Assembly (NCBI RefSeq): GCF_036588685.1
Contig: NW_026963295.1
Location: forward strand, 5,642,001 to 5,706,000
DNA length: 64,000 bases
Source of the DNA: Mytilus trossulus
Taxonomy: Eukaryota; Mollusca; Bivalvia; Mytilida; Mytilidae
Reading direction: 5' to 3'
Each line of letters opens with the position of its first letter. Position 1 is the stretch's first letter. The translations under genes were made by a program, and so were the position numbers. The notes under the pieces were generated by a model. It searched no databases. It was not told where the DNA came from and was given only the letters and a program-made list of their open reading frames with translations. This document shows, in pieces, positions 1 through 12,661 of this stretch.

Positions 1-370
1 TTTATTTTATTGTTAATCAATCTTTTTTAACTGGTGACGATTTGAGTCAACTTGGTGGTATCCTGTAATTTCATGTTCTCACTTTAAATACTTTGCTAGC
101 CGTAGACGCTGAAATATTTACTATAATTCTATTCTCAAAATATCCACTACTAAAACAGCTGTGCCTTTCTTCATCGCGGGATTCGGACGGTTCCAGTATA
201 TCAAATAATTATTATTCGTCCTATAAGATAAAAGATCACAATTTTCTTTAAATTATTGGCAAATTGTTCTAGATGGATTTTTTTAAACACAGGACAACTT
301 ATATATGATGTGTTATTATATTGTGACGTTATATTTTACTCTTTTTCCTGGAAATTTACGTAGGTCATAA

Positions 371-488
371 ATCTGCCATAGATTAGGAGAAAACAAAAAT
401 CTACCATAGTCTAGATTTTACGTTTGTAACGTCATATTTGCCATAGATTAGGAATCTGCCATAGATTTGGAACCCGCCATAGATTTGA
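371..488. repeat. Short degenerate repeats of a CTGCCATAGATTAGG unit
   Basis: The phrase 'ccatagatt' or close variants recurs about five times here, with a spacer in the middle. It is followed at 496-512 by a short TA microsatellite. No coding potential is seen. Confidence 0.55.
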
Positions 489-514
489 GTCCTACATATA
501 TATATATATATATT

Positions 515-690
515 TGGATAGATATAGGAAGATGTGGTGTGAGTGTCAATGAGACAACTCTCCATCCAAATAACAATTTAAAAAGTAAATCATTATAGGT
601 TAAAGTACGGCCTTCAACACGGAGCACATTTTTCACAAAAGAACAATTATGTGAAACTGGTAAAACATGATTCAAGGACTTAAAAATTAA
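515..690 (+). repeat. Interspersed repeat R2, partial copy
   Basis: Starts with a 'gatataggaagatgtggt' head followed by 'aatgagacaact' and 'cggccttcaacacgg'. The same head and order recur at 28444, 44165, 53722 and 57600, and in reverse at 16025 and 43165. I recognise it as a common mytilid interspersed repeat of SINE or MITE type; the class is not settled by what is visible. Confidence 0.65.
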
Positions 691-1177
691 TTGTGTAAAT
701 ACTATACAGCACAAAAAAAAAAAACTTTAATAACGATCTAGTCTATGGTGCAATACAGTACTGCTGTGTTCAAGGCACAACGACCGCATAGTTTCGTCCA
801 CTGGTTAGTCAATTTATTTTTAAAATCATAACATGTAAATGTACATTGTATCTTCGTTCTTATCTTGAAACTATATATGCATTTGCAAATGGCGACACGC
901 ATTTTGGTACGAAAGCAGTATAGCAACTCACATTGTCGAAACTTATCAACATATTTCGATCAAATTAAACCAAACACTTTACGCTATCATGCATTTGAAT
1001 GTAATGCATAGTGTAACGGGTCTTTCTTATGTGTTTGCTTTGGAACTTACATTGTTTCGGATTTATGTATCCTGGATCGTAATCTTTGTTGCCCGTTAAC
1101 ATAGGGAACAAACTATACTAGTAAATTTTCGCCGTAAGCTCACTGTAAGAACTGTCTGCATGTATAACGAATATAAA
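691..1177. other. Intergenic stretch, no supported gene
   Basis: AT-rich DNA with only short open frames that lack splice context or recognisable motifs. Confidence 0.6.
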
Positions 1178-1308
1178 TGAGAAAAGAAATGGGGAACGTG
1201 TCAAAGCGACAACAACCCGACCATAGAGCAGACATCAGCCAAAGGTCACCAATGAGTCTTCAATGTAGCGAGAAACTCCCGCACCCGGAGGTTTCCTTCA
1301 GCTGGCAC
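1178..1308 (+). repeat. Interspersed repeat R1, copy 1
   Basis: Contains 'gtgtcaaagcgacaacaacc', then 'gaccatagagcagac', 'caatgagtcttcaatgtagc' and 'cccgcacccggagg'. The same order is found at 22868 and 63155 (plus strand) and at 30080 and 53908 (minus strand). This is a dispersed family, not a coding region. Confidence 0.75.
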
Positions 1309-1471
1309 CTTAAAAAAAATTGTATACTGTATACAAAATATGTATAGCGAAGTCTGCTTAATGTTCACAATTCTATCATATAAAAGTACATGTATATACA
1401 ATACATTTAAAGGTTAACAGTTTAGAATTCCAAAACAAAACGATATTTAATTTCAACTCTATAAAGCAACA

Positions 1472-1636
1472 TGCTACTTCATTCTCATCTATAAGACAAC
1501 TAGCTGTTACTCCATTCTCCTCTATAAGACAACTAACTGTTACCTCATTCTCGTTTATAAGACAACTAGCTGTTTAATACTTCATTCTCGTCTATAAGAC
1601 AACTAGCTGTTACTTAATTCTCCTCTATATCACAAC
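1472..1636 (+). repeat. Tandem repeat of about 36 bp, five copies
   Basis: The unit contains 'cattctcntctataagacaa' and then 'ctagctgttact'. Five successive copies are visible, with small differences (for example a four-base insertion 'taat' in copy 3 to 4). The last copy is degraded ('tatatcacaact'). Confidence 0.85.
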
Positions 1637-2778
1637 TGACCAATACATAAAGTTTTTACAAGATCGTGCTGTAAACATCTGTTCTTGATTTCAAGTCAAA
1701 ATTGCTTTACCGTCTTAAACTTATAAATGTTATTGCATCTCTACTGTGCAACCCATGTACCGTTTAAACTGTCACATTTATCAAGATGAAAGATCATTAA
1801 ACTGATTAAGAACTGACCATCAACTCTTTGACATAATTGACCACGCCACAATAAAATAACAAACCTAAAATAAGAAAATAAAAAGAAAAGGTTATAATTG
1901 CTAGATAACAATTATAAACACATTATTCTAATAACCCTATGCCACACGTCTTATGTATAGTTTATTTTTGCAGTGGTAGAATCCTCCTTGTGAAAGATTT
2001 AAAAGATTGCACCGCATTGAAAGGTAAGACACTGTATTGTTGTATAACACTTTCACAAACACAAAGCATGTTGAAGTTGTTGAGTTTTACTTTTAATTCA
2101 AAACTTAGGGGATTACTTCCGACAATTGTTTTATGTATGGCAAATTAACAATTAAAATAATTAAAACAGTCAAAAAAATTATATACAAGTTTAATTATGA
2201 ATTACAACAAATACACTATAATTGCCCAACAATAACTTTACTACATGTACCTCAATATTTATTTATGTTACTATATTCTATAGAGGCATTTTGAAACATT
2301 GAAAAGTTGGAAGAGTTTTATGATCATTTATTGCTCCGTGCTTGTTGTAGTATAAACTGATTCATAATTGTCAATGGCATTTGTTAGCAAGTACTAAACT
2401 ATCCCCACAAAAGTCCCTTAAATTTTGACGTCGATCGTCATAAAAAAATGTCTGAGGTCACAATGGAAAAGTAAACACCCGATACCAGAAATACCGGAAG
2501 TAACTTACACGAGAGGCACTACTCTGGGTTTTGGGCACGAGATGCATCTGATATAGGTTATCAGCCCGGTGGGAAATTATGGTTTCTGTACTTCCGCTTA
2601 TTACACATATGCTAAAGCTATCATATCAGTGCTAAGTATATGATAGATAATTTTATTAAAGATATAGCAATTTTTGAATACTGTTTGGTACCGGACCATT
2701 TTAGCAATACCAATATATAACTTGGTGTATTCTCGTCCTCAATATATACCCTCATGCATTAAATGTTACGATGATAGC
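1637..2778. other. Intergenic stretch, no supported gene
   Basis: A 69-codon open frame at 1939-2148 has no recognisable motif or splice context. I see nothing else. Confidence 0.55.
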
Positions 2779-2920
2779 GATTAATAGATGGCCTTTTCCA
2801 TATCGGCGCGGGTATCATCCCTCTACCCATATCAACACCTCAACTACATGTACGTCTCGGGCTGATATAGGGGTCTCGGGATGAAACCCGGGCCGATATG
2901 GAAAAGGCAGTGTATTAATC
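2779..2920. repeat. Imperfect palindrome, MITE-like, about 142 bp
   Basis: The left half begins 'attaatagatggccttttcc' and the right half ends with its near reverse complement ('ggaaaaggcagtgtattaat'). The arms also share 'catatcggc-cgggt-tcatccc'. The two arms meet near 2850 with almost no loop. This is the shape of a foldback or miniature inverted-repeat element. Confidence 0.75.
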
Positions 2921-3679
2921 TCTATATACTATGAGGAAGGCGCTACCTTCAATGCCAGCTTTATACCAAGACAATGTCCTTTATATTGATTTGTTGTTGG
3001 TTACTTTACGTTCAGTGGCAAATATTTCATGCATGTTAAGGACAAATAAGGTATTTTTTTTCTTTTTTTATAAAATAAAATATCCAATTCCGAAATCGAC
3101 ATAAAAAAAAATCGATTGAAGCAGAGGACAAAAAAAATATTTTGAATCGAGATCTTCACCAAAAATGTTTTTTATCTTTCAGAGACTAGTATGCAAAATA
3201 AATTTAACCTTTATATATCTAAAAAGCATTTAAAACATCCCAAACCACATACAGGTACATGTAAGTTAAATGTTCACATAGTTTTTTACGTGAAAATGCG
3301 ACCGTATTTGCAAATTTGTTATGATGAATCTTAATACTAGTGTTTAATTTTGAATAAATAATTTTAATTGATAGCGCTGAAGGGCTTGGTGAAAAAAAAT
3401 CTAACTCTCACAAAAAACCTTGATTTCATATTCCTGATCATCTTCTGATCAGTTTGTGGGTTCTACATCAATGTCATGTACTAATAAAGAGTCAATTTTA
3501 GGTCATGTCTTGCATATATTTTTGTTGTTAGCTTTCTTTTCAAGTTGTATATGACAGTAAAATAAAATTGAGAATATGATTTATTAGGAGATGCACACAA
3601 ACTAGGGTGTTTTAATTATTTTCTCTGTAATTTGTGCATTTTTCATATGCTGTGTACTTCTTCATAATGTCGAAGTGAG

Positions 3680-4075
3680 TATCATGATTAATTACCCCTT
3701 ATGTAAGAATCCTGGGTTTTGATTGGTTGATAGCCGGTGTATTTTTCACCAATTCATTTTCATCAAATGAATATCGTTCATTTTTTAACGCCGCCGGGGT
3801 ATTTGCCAAAAAAGATAAAGCCTTGTTTACCCTCTCTACTGTGGTATTTGCCAAAAAATACTCTATCCGACTGGACGCTTGTAACGTCACGATCATCAAT
3901 GCGTTTTGGAACATTAACATTCGGTGTAATTAAACAGATATACCATATTCTTAAGGGGTATTTGCCAAAAATACTAGTCTTGAGAATGAATTTCCCTCGC
4001 CTTACGGCTCGTGAAATTTAACTTTCTCTCGACTGGTATTTTTCGAAAATACCCCTCCTTAACATGATATATATT
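3680..4075. repeat. Probable small foldback element with repeated GGTATTTGCCAAAAA phrases
   Basis: The phrase 'ggtatttgccaaaaa' appears at about 3799, 3842 and 3958, and a reverse-complement-like 'ttcgaaaatacccc' occurs near 4043. 'taattaccccttatgtaaga' at the left and 'aaatacccctccttaaca' at the right suggest related termini. The open frames on both strands here are by-products of the symmetry. Confidence 0.4.
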
Positions 4076-4639
4076 CTGTTTAAAAAGAAAATATATTTGG
4101 TAAGTATATTCACAATTGACATGCGACAGTGCACCGCAAATATATCTTCTTTCCCTTTAATTCCCAAAATTGAACAAGACTTTTCTTTCTCACAGAAACA
4201 CATGAGTTATTTGGTAAATGAAACACTTGTTATTGATTAAAACTTTCAGAAAATTAATACAAATTTAGTTTAGCCTATTTCAATGTTTCACTGATTGTGT
4301 GAAAATTTTAACAAAACATTTACAAAACACTAGATAGGACTAGATAAAATTGCATTATCTGCAGTATTATTGATAACTGTCCTCACTATATATTCACAAG
4401 GACATATAACTAACATATTGTCCATGTTATTTTGATCTGAGTTTTTATTTATAAAAATACTGGCATGGCTGGTGCTGTTCCAAGATGTCTTCTTTTTCTG
4501 TTTCTTGAAAAGTATTTGTTTAACCTGTTCAGTCACTATAAAGTGTTAAGATTCTTATTTAGACGCAACATATAAATAGTGACCAAAAAGGTACCGCTTG
4601 CAAGTGCTCCACGAAACCTTCTTCTAAATTATTAACATC
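4076..4639. other. Intergenic stretch, no supported gene
   Basis: AT-rich, with only short unsupported open frames. Confidence 0.5.
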
Positions 4640-5960
4640 TATTTCATCAGCAATCAAAGACGGGCTTCAAAGTTATCGTGAAACTGCCTATTCTAGATGT
4701 GGCGTGAATCAGATGTGGATACTTAAAATTCCAAAGATCTTTTAGAGTACATACAATATAACTCTCTTTCATCTTGTAACAGTATTAAAAAAAATGACTT
4801 TTCTACTCTTTACGCAAGTATTCAACATTCCAAACTAAAAGACAAATTGAAAGAGTTGGTATTACTTTGCTTCAAAAAAAAGAATGGCCAACGTAGATAC
4901 AAGTATCTTGTCTTAGGGAGGGATAAATCCTACTTTGTAAAGAATCACTCTGATTCAAACAAAAAATTCTCTGAAACTGATATTATCAAGATGCTTGATT
5001 TCTTGACTGACAACATATTTGTTACGTTCGGAGGACGTGTTTCTCAACAGACTGTCAGCATTCCAATGGGAACAAACTGTGCCCCTCTACTTGTCGACTT
5101 GTTTCTTTATTATTATGAGGCTGACTTCATGCAGAAACTTCTTAGGAAGACAGATAAGAAATTAGCAATATCCTTTAACTCTACTGTCCGCTATATAGAT
5201 AATGTTCTTTCACTAAACAATTCAATTTGGTGGCTATGTGGAACGCATCTACTGCATCGAACTAGAGCTGAAGGATACTACAGATACAGTTAAGTCGGCT
5301 TCATATCTTGACTTGCATCTCGAAATTGACAATGAGGGTCGGTTGAAAACAAAATTTTACGACAAAAAAGATGATTTCAGCTTTCCAATTGTGATCTTTC
5401 AATTTCTAAGTAGACACATTCCAGCAGCACCTGCATACGGAGTATATATCTCCCAATTGATACGAAATTCCCGTGCTTGCATTTACTATCATGATTTTCT
5501 TGATAGAGGGTTGCTGCTCACAATGAAGCTATTAAACCAAGAGTTCCAAATGGTGAAGTTGAAATAATCCCTTCGGAAATTTTACGGACGCCATCACGAG
5601 TTGGTTGACCGTTATGGAAATACCGTTTCACAAATGATATCGGTTATGTTCCTTACGTCGTAACTACAATCTCCTTCCCGTTCATGAATGTGACCTACCG
5701 AGTGAGACTATTAACCGCATTTGTAATCACATAAGCAACACGACGGGTGCCACATGTGGAGCAGCATCTGCTTACCCTTCCGGAGCACCTGATACCACCC
5801 CTAGTTTTTGGAGGGGTTCGTGTTGTTTATTCTTTAGTTTTCTATGTTGTGTCATGTGTACTATTGTTTTTCTGTTTGTCTTTTTCATTTTTAGCCATGA
5901 CGTTGTCAGTTTGTTTTATATTTATGAGTTTGACTGTCCCTTTTGGTATTTTTCGTCCCT
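4640..5960 (+). pseudogene. Broken Penelope-like reverse transcriptase with 3' tail
   Basis: Reverse transcriptase remnant in several frames. Visible landmarks in order: 'FSTLYA' near 4800 (family form ends YTT), 'YKYLVLGRDKSYFVKNHSDS' near 4900, the catalytic-palm box 'IPMGTNCAPLLVDLFL' at about 5060-5110, and 'VRYIDNVLSLNN' at about 5190-5225. The polymerase box there reads YIDN, where family members usually have Y-[IL]-D-D. A frame change follows near 5240, then 'ASYLDLHLEIDNEGRLKTK' and 'PAAPAYGVYISQLIRNSRAC'. From 5575 the remnant runs into a tail ('ttttacggacgccatcacga') that recurs without the coding part at 25115, 29945 and 58145. The box M-G-T-x-x-A-P points to Penelope-like elements by family knowledge, but another non-LTR class is not excluded. 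It is inactive: frameshifts and stop codons interrupt it. Confidence 0.8.
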
Positions 5961-7854
5961 CTTTCACATGAGAGTAGCTAGAAAAAAATTAAATGTACAC
6001 ATTTTCAATATTTTGGTAGGACTTACTAATCGTATGAAATTAGGGAGATATGTAGTTAGAGACTTCTGCTGAATAGAAATGTTTGTGTTCACCTGATACC
6101 AGTTTTCAAATTAGTCCATATTGAAGTTTGAAGGGTCAAAATTAAAATATGTTGACATAAAAAAATGGTGTTCTCTATATGCTTAATATACATAATTTTG
6201 TATGTGGTCGTATCAGGATGTGTGTGGCGAAGCATTTTATTGCCTTAAGGTTAAACCTAAATGTTTGTGTTTTATTTTTTATTCTGGTCATGAAAATAAA
6301 TTTGTAGTTTTGTTGTGAAGTAGCTAACATGAGAATACCCAAAGTGCACCTTTATTGTCAGTCCTTTTTTCACCAACTTTTGTTTATGAACCTGACAAAA
6401 GATTCTTCTGTGCTCATTTTGTATACTATTTTTGTTTACAATATAGTTTCACCAATTTAATTTTGAGTTCATGTAGAGTCATTTAAAAATAGGTTTGAAC
6501 TGATCTCCAAACAATCCATGATTCTGTCATGAGGTCAGTGCCCAAATTCCATACATCATGGACATTACATCCTAAAAACTTCAAATATTGCGAACAATTT
6601 GACATTATTCCGTGCTTCAACTATTATTTTCTGAAGAAAAGGATGCTGGTTACAAATTTAATTTGCTTATTTTAAAAAGATGATAAATAGATAACTTCAC
6701 AGGGTGAAAGAAAACTTGTAAAATTTCTGCAGCTTTTTTTGTTGAACAGGTTCATGCAATTTGGTTACTGAGTGCAATGTTGATGTATTGCTAAATAGGT
6801 TGAAATGTGAACCTGATCATATAGTGATAATCTGTGTGCTACATGTTTAACAGGAGACGGTTTAACCTCAGTATTTTTCTATGTATAAAATATCTTTCTT
6901 TTATTATATGTGTGTTTTATTTGTTAAAGTCAGCTATAATGTTAACTCAGCCTCTAAAACTATAGGTATTTCTACATCATTTATCTTATGTAAAACACCG
7001 AGAACCCTTAGTGATTAACCAATAGAAATCAACTACACTTTTTAGTTTACCCTGGATACGAACATGTAAGCAAAAAAATAACAATGAAAATGAATTGTAA
7101 ATTGAAATAAGCCATCTAACATATAATTTTAGATATATAAAAACCGATTCCGCTACACATGAATAACCGTGATATATTATTTAACAGTTTCCGACGTCAT
7201 TATCACTGTTCTTTGATATGGGGAAGTTATGTGGCAGATGAACGTAAAAAGTCATGGTCAACCAGTGCACCGGACTTGCCGGAGTTTTCCCCGCATGCCG
7301 CATGGCCAAAAATAACGAAATGTATTGCTTGCAGAGTTTTTTTCTGTGTTCCCATTGCTGGACGGAACTTTTACTCTAAATATGTTACCATTAATAATGA
7401 TTTTGTGACTTTTAAATGAAGTACCTGTGATTATTTAGATAATTTGTTTTGATCTCACTGATAATTGAAAAATAAAGCAGACGAAACATGTCCTCAGATA
7501 TTGTTGTCCAAACTTCGGTAATTTCCGTGGTACAATAAAATTTAAGATATCTAAACAAGTTATCAAAATTTCTGAATACTTGATTTCTTGTTTTTGTAAA
7601 CAAATAAAAATTCATGTCGTTTTTAACATCGAAATTATTCCGATCTGTCCCGTTTTTTTTTAAGTTCGCGTTGAAATAAATTCGGCAGCCATTAGAACAA
7701 ATAATCATACGAGATTTAATGAGAGTGACGACATTTTTCAGATGGGTCGTGAAGAGAGAGTATTTGTTCTTTATTCCAAAACGATGCTTCTACCATAAGT
7801 GCCACCTTCAGCTTGCATATGATCTTATGCTCATTTTTTGACAACGGATAATAG
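5961..7854. other. Intergenic stretch, no supported gene
   Basis: Open frames at 7159-7419 and 7412-7708 show no recognisable domain or exon boundaries. I see nothing else. Confidence 0.5.
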
Positions 7855-8695
7855 AACTTTTTATTGAAAATTCTATATTAGTTCCAAATTGGTGTTAGAT
7901 GTTTGTAGGTAAAATGTTCAGTTACATATACCTGTTATAATGTTTTAAGATTTTGACATAATTTTGCAGATGATTTTTTCACCATTAGACTAAAACTTGA
8001 GGTTTAATTCACTGACAGATATCAAATGATTTGCAAAAGAACTACCATTATATAACAGCTTATCCAGGGGTACAATGTGAACTTTTAATTGAAAATTCTA
8101 TATTAGTTTCACAGTAATGCTGGATGTTTGTATGTAAGATTCGGGTAAATATAATATAACTTTATATTTTCTATATTATGATAGGGTGCTCCCAAACAGG
8201 AGCACACCTTTAGTAAAATGTTCAGTTACATATACCTGTAATCATGTTTAAAGATTTTGACATAATTTTGCAGATGATTTTTTCCCCATTAGACATAAGC
8301 TTGAGGTTTAATTCACTGACCGATATCAAATGATTTGCAAAAGAACTACCATTATATAACAGCTTATCCAGGGGTACAATGTGAACTTTTAATTGAAAAT
8401 TCTATATTAGTTTCACAGTAATGCTGGATGTTTTTATGTAAGATTCGGGTAAATATAATATAACTTTATATTTTCTATATTATGATAGGGTGCTCCCAAA
8501 CAGGAGCACACCTTTAGTAAAATGTTCAGTTAGATATACCTGTAATCATGTTTTAAGATTTTGACATAAATTTGCAAATGTTTTTTTCCCCATTAGACTA
8601 AAGCTTGTGGTTTAATTCACTGACCGACATGAAATGATTTGCTGAAGAACTACCATCATATTATATAACAGCTTATCCAGGGGTACAATTTGAAT
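7855..8695 (+). repeat. Tandem repeat with a unit of about 304 bp, nearly three copies
   Basis: 'aaaatgttcagtta' followed by 'atatacctgt' starts units near 7910, 8216 and 8519. Each contains 'cagcttatccaggggtacaa', and the first two end with 'gctcccaaacaggagcacac'. A piece of a preceding unit ('ttgaaaattctatattagtt') begins near 7863. Copies 1 and 2 are almost identical; copy 3 is truncated after the 'ccaggggtacaat' phrase. Within the unit, 'gtgctcc' and 'ggagcac' form a short hairpin. Confidence 0.9.
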
Positions 8696-11600
8696 AAACA
8701 TCAATAAATATCATTGTTAATAAATTAAATATATCATAAATTGACTATTCCTCTCGTTCATGTTTGCTTATCATCTCGATGTGGAGCTTTTCGTTCCATA
8801 CGATAATCACGTCATCTTGAAATTTGAACTATAAAACAGTCAGTTGTATTCAGTTCTATTAAGGTGGCACGATTTTTGATTTCTGGTCCACAGGGGAAAT
8901 GCTAACCTTTTTTGAATTCGCAAGCTCTTTCTAATACTGCACAACATCCAAAAACTCGATTCAGAGAATACATTTGAATATACATAATGAGTAATTACTT
9001 GTTCTGTAATCCTTTTAACGCAAGGTCACTGGTGCTTAGGTCTTTTGTCATTCAGCGAATATAAAATTCTCAAAAATGAAATTTACCTTTTCGCCATGGC
9101 TTACACAAAAGAAAAGTCCATAAGATAAACAACAGCAGCTTGAACACAACACAGAACACGAAAAAGTGAGCTACACGAACTCAACAAAAAACTGTGCACT
9201 AATGAGTTTACTCGATGCTGACCAATATCAAATTATCAGCAATTTATTTGTTAAAAATAATGTATTAAACTATCATATCAGAGAGCCTGAACAGTAGTTG
9301 GAAATAAGCAACGACAAAACAGCACGCACTCAGCCATTGTCTCTGTAACCTTTGGAACAGGGTAAATCACCAATGTATCAGTAGCTCACGTTGTGTACTT
9401 TTATAGGTGATGACCAATTTGAGGTTATAAATTGACTCTCACCTGCCCAGATAAGCTGAATATTCATTATTGAGTGTTAAAAAGGTCTTACTTGTACATT
9501 GTATCAAGTGGATCCGATCACAATCTCACTGCTTGGTCGAATAGTGTTCAAGTTTTAAACTATTTGATTCTATATTTAGATTGCACAATCCCTAAATTGT
9601 GACAATATGAACTGAGCCTAGTAACATGATAGGAAACACAAGCTCTGAATAATTACATTACATGTATGTTTCATTATAATACGTTATTTTGATTGGCTAA
9701 CAGCAATCTCGCGTCTTTCTGGAATGTACATTTATTTCGAAAGGCATTGTAATGTAAAAAAAATGAAAAACTTGATAGTAATCTAGTTTTCATGATCATA
9801 GCGGGAAAATGTAATCATAAGTATTGAATGATTCCGTAATTTCACAGATTATAAAAGCGTTTACTGTACGCACATTTGTTCGGTCAACGCTTTTACACCC
9901 TAATGAATTTACAAAAAGAAGCATTCAATTCTTAAATTGATAACGTATCTACTGTGAGAGAAATAATTGTATATATACTTCATATGCAAGCTTCTGAAAT
10001 GTCGCTACATATATATGAATAGATAACTCACATTTAATTCCGAAATTATCCCTTTTTTCGAAATCGTTTTGATCCCAATCGATCTTTAAAATAGGTTTAT
10101 TAGCAAAGTGTCCGTATACATGTTCTTTCATAAAACTTTGCTTGATTTTGAAATATCAAAATGCGAAATTTAGTTTGAAATATTAAAATGCGAAATTTAG
10201 ATTCATTGTTATTCAATTGAATAAAGCTGATTTCTATTGGACGCAACTCAGTCTTTATAAACTTAGTCGACCACAAGTTTTTCTGGATTACAGCAAAAGT
10301 ATTAATGCTCAAACTAACAGAAAAAAATATAATTTCTATTATTACAATCCGAACCTTAATGACCTGGAAATTGTATTCAACTGGATGCTCCATTTATTGG
10401 ATGTTAGAAGAACAAATCAAATAGTTACGCCCGTTCGTAGTCGGGGTAAATGGGGATAAAATGGGATAGAAGAAAATTCGACAAAACAACTAAAGAGTAA
10501 AATGTATTGTGTTGATCAATTAGTCTGTTTTGTAGAAAATGGGGGCTTAAATAGGTTACATTCTCGAGCTTTTTCAATTATATTCGTGTCAGACCTCTGA
10601 GCAATGTTTATGCATTTGAATCACGATCGTCATTAGCTAACATACGCATCTTCTTTTTATGCAAACTGCAGACAGTAAACTGCAGATTACAAAACAAACA
10701 TAAAACACTTGAGACTGTACAAAACCAACTCACAAAATATCATAGGTGATTTCAGGTGCTCCAGTAGGGTTAGCAATATGTTCTACTTGTGACGCTCGTT
10801 CAAATTGATATATAAAATAATAAACAATTAATCTTGAATATATTGTTCATATAACATGTGAAATAATATGATAACCTACATGTACGTTACGAATTTGTGT
10901 TTTTTATTTTATTTATTGATTTAAATTATGGTCCAGTATGGGTAAAGTCTAAATATGAATAGAGTTGGTCATGGATCGTTTCCTATGTATAAAAGTTAAG
11001 TAAAAATACCCTTTACATTATCTCCAAGATGACACATAGTCATACATGCAGTTAATACAGTAAACATAATACATGTACGCTAGCATATTTAAATTTTTTT
11101 TTGAAACACATTAGTATACCGTCATTTTATAACACTGGTTTTTAATTTATTTCAAAACGTAAAACCCTGACGATTTTAAAACAGTCATAATATACACAAG
11201 AAACATAAAATACATTAAAAAAACAACATGCATTTCTGTCTACTCATTTTCTCTTTTGTTTTTCTCTCAAAAAAAATGTATAAACGAATATAAATCAAAA
11301 TACGACCTTTCAACATGTTAAAGCATTTTAACCATAGAAAATATAAAAAAAAAAAAGAACAAATGAACAAGTTATGTCAAAATAACGCGATATATCGAAA
11401 GCAGATTATTTTGCATTAATCTTTTTTAAGCTTTCATTATAAGCTTACACGACTTGTTCATTATTTCATCAAAAAGATTTTGGTTGTAATTAACCTTCAA
11501 AACAAACGTTTGACCTTACACCGGAAGACGTCTGATTGTACAAATGTAACATAAACATAAATAATTAAAGAAAACTCTTGAAAGAGCATTGAGATCATTA

Positions 11601-12359
11601 TATACTATGACGAAAATATTAATAAAACAAAAACTGAAAAAAGAGAAGCACTCTATAAAAACGAATGATTAATAGTAAACAAAAACATTGAAGACAAAAC
11701 AAAACGTTGAGAGAAGGGATAAAGGCATATAACTTTGAATAACACCTCCGATTATCAAGCCAGACACGTCATGTTCCTGCTGTTTAAAATAGTCTAGGGT
11801 GTAAAGGTAGAACATCTCACAAAATGATCCCCATTCAGAAGTTGTTTACAGACAACACAAAAATGATGTGAATTAAAACATCATAAGAGGTGCACAAATG
11901 CTCTACAATGTACAGGCACTACAACAGTGCATTCGTTTAAGGAATTTTATAATGCGTTGCAGACACAAGATATATATCCCTTTGATTAAATAACTGTACA
12001 TTTGATGACTGTTTGGTGATTACACTATAAGACAAGTTGTGTCATTAAAGAACAATCTTGAGAAAGGCAAATAAAATATTAATTAGGGTGATACCTAACA
12101 CTTTAACTAAAATTAATTTGGCTCGTTTAATTTTCTTAAAATTTTAACAAAGTATTTACCTTGACCCTTTGACAAAAATATCAAAATTTCAAAAGATTTG
12201 AACCAACCGTTTAGTCAGAAAAATTACACTGGTTATATAGCAGCTTGACAAACACTTATTTTGATCATTGAGAAGCTTAATATTCCCTTAAGAACACAAC
12301 GTCATTAAAACGTTCTTTTGATTTTACAGAGTTATCTCCCTGTAGTGTTAGGTACCACC
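8696..12359. other. Region downstream (3') of gene A, no supported gene
   Basis: AT-rich DNA. A 26-bp phrase containing 'atgcgaaattta' is doubled at about 10143-10200. No clear AATAAA signal for gene A was found close to its stop, so its 3' UTR end is not placed. Confidence 0.5.
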
Positions 12360-12661
12360 TTAATGTATCATCTGTATTTGGGACAACTCTTTTCTGTCTT
12401 TGTATAATTGGCGAATACTTTCAGCTAATCCGCCTTCGCCAACACTTTCAAGGGCAGATAATAACTTATCAACCTTGTTGTTCTTCAGTTGATCGAGAGC
12501 AGTCTTTAGCAATGTGAAAGCTTGCCTGTTACTTGATGGTACTTTTTCACAAATCTGGTCATATTGAACCTGTTTCATATCTAGATGAAGAACAGTTTCA
12601 AACATTTTGTCTGCATTAAGAAGCTTTCCTATAGCCATTATACCTTTTTCTGTCAGGAAAT
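12360..12661 (-). CDS. Gene A exon 12 (302 nt), C-terminal death-fold domain
   Basis: Acceptor 'ctttcag'. Encodes about 100 residues including 'LDMKQVQYDQICEKV', 'RQAFTLLKTALDQL' and 'KVDKLLSALESVGEGGLAES', then stop. The L-L-x-x-L and G-L-A-x-x-I pattern fits the six-helix death fold (death domain or CARD; I cannot choose between them). Confidence 0.85.

Noticed and set aside
3699-4021. Three overlapping open frames on both strands.
   Set aside because: They follow the internal symmetry of a small foldback repeat and have no protein motif.
7159-7419. 86-codon open frame on the plus strand.
   Set aside because: No recognisable motif, no splice context and no paralogue in the window.
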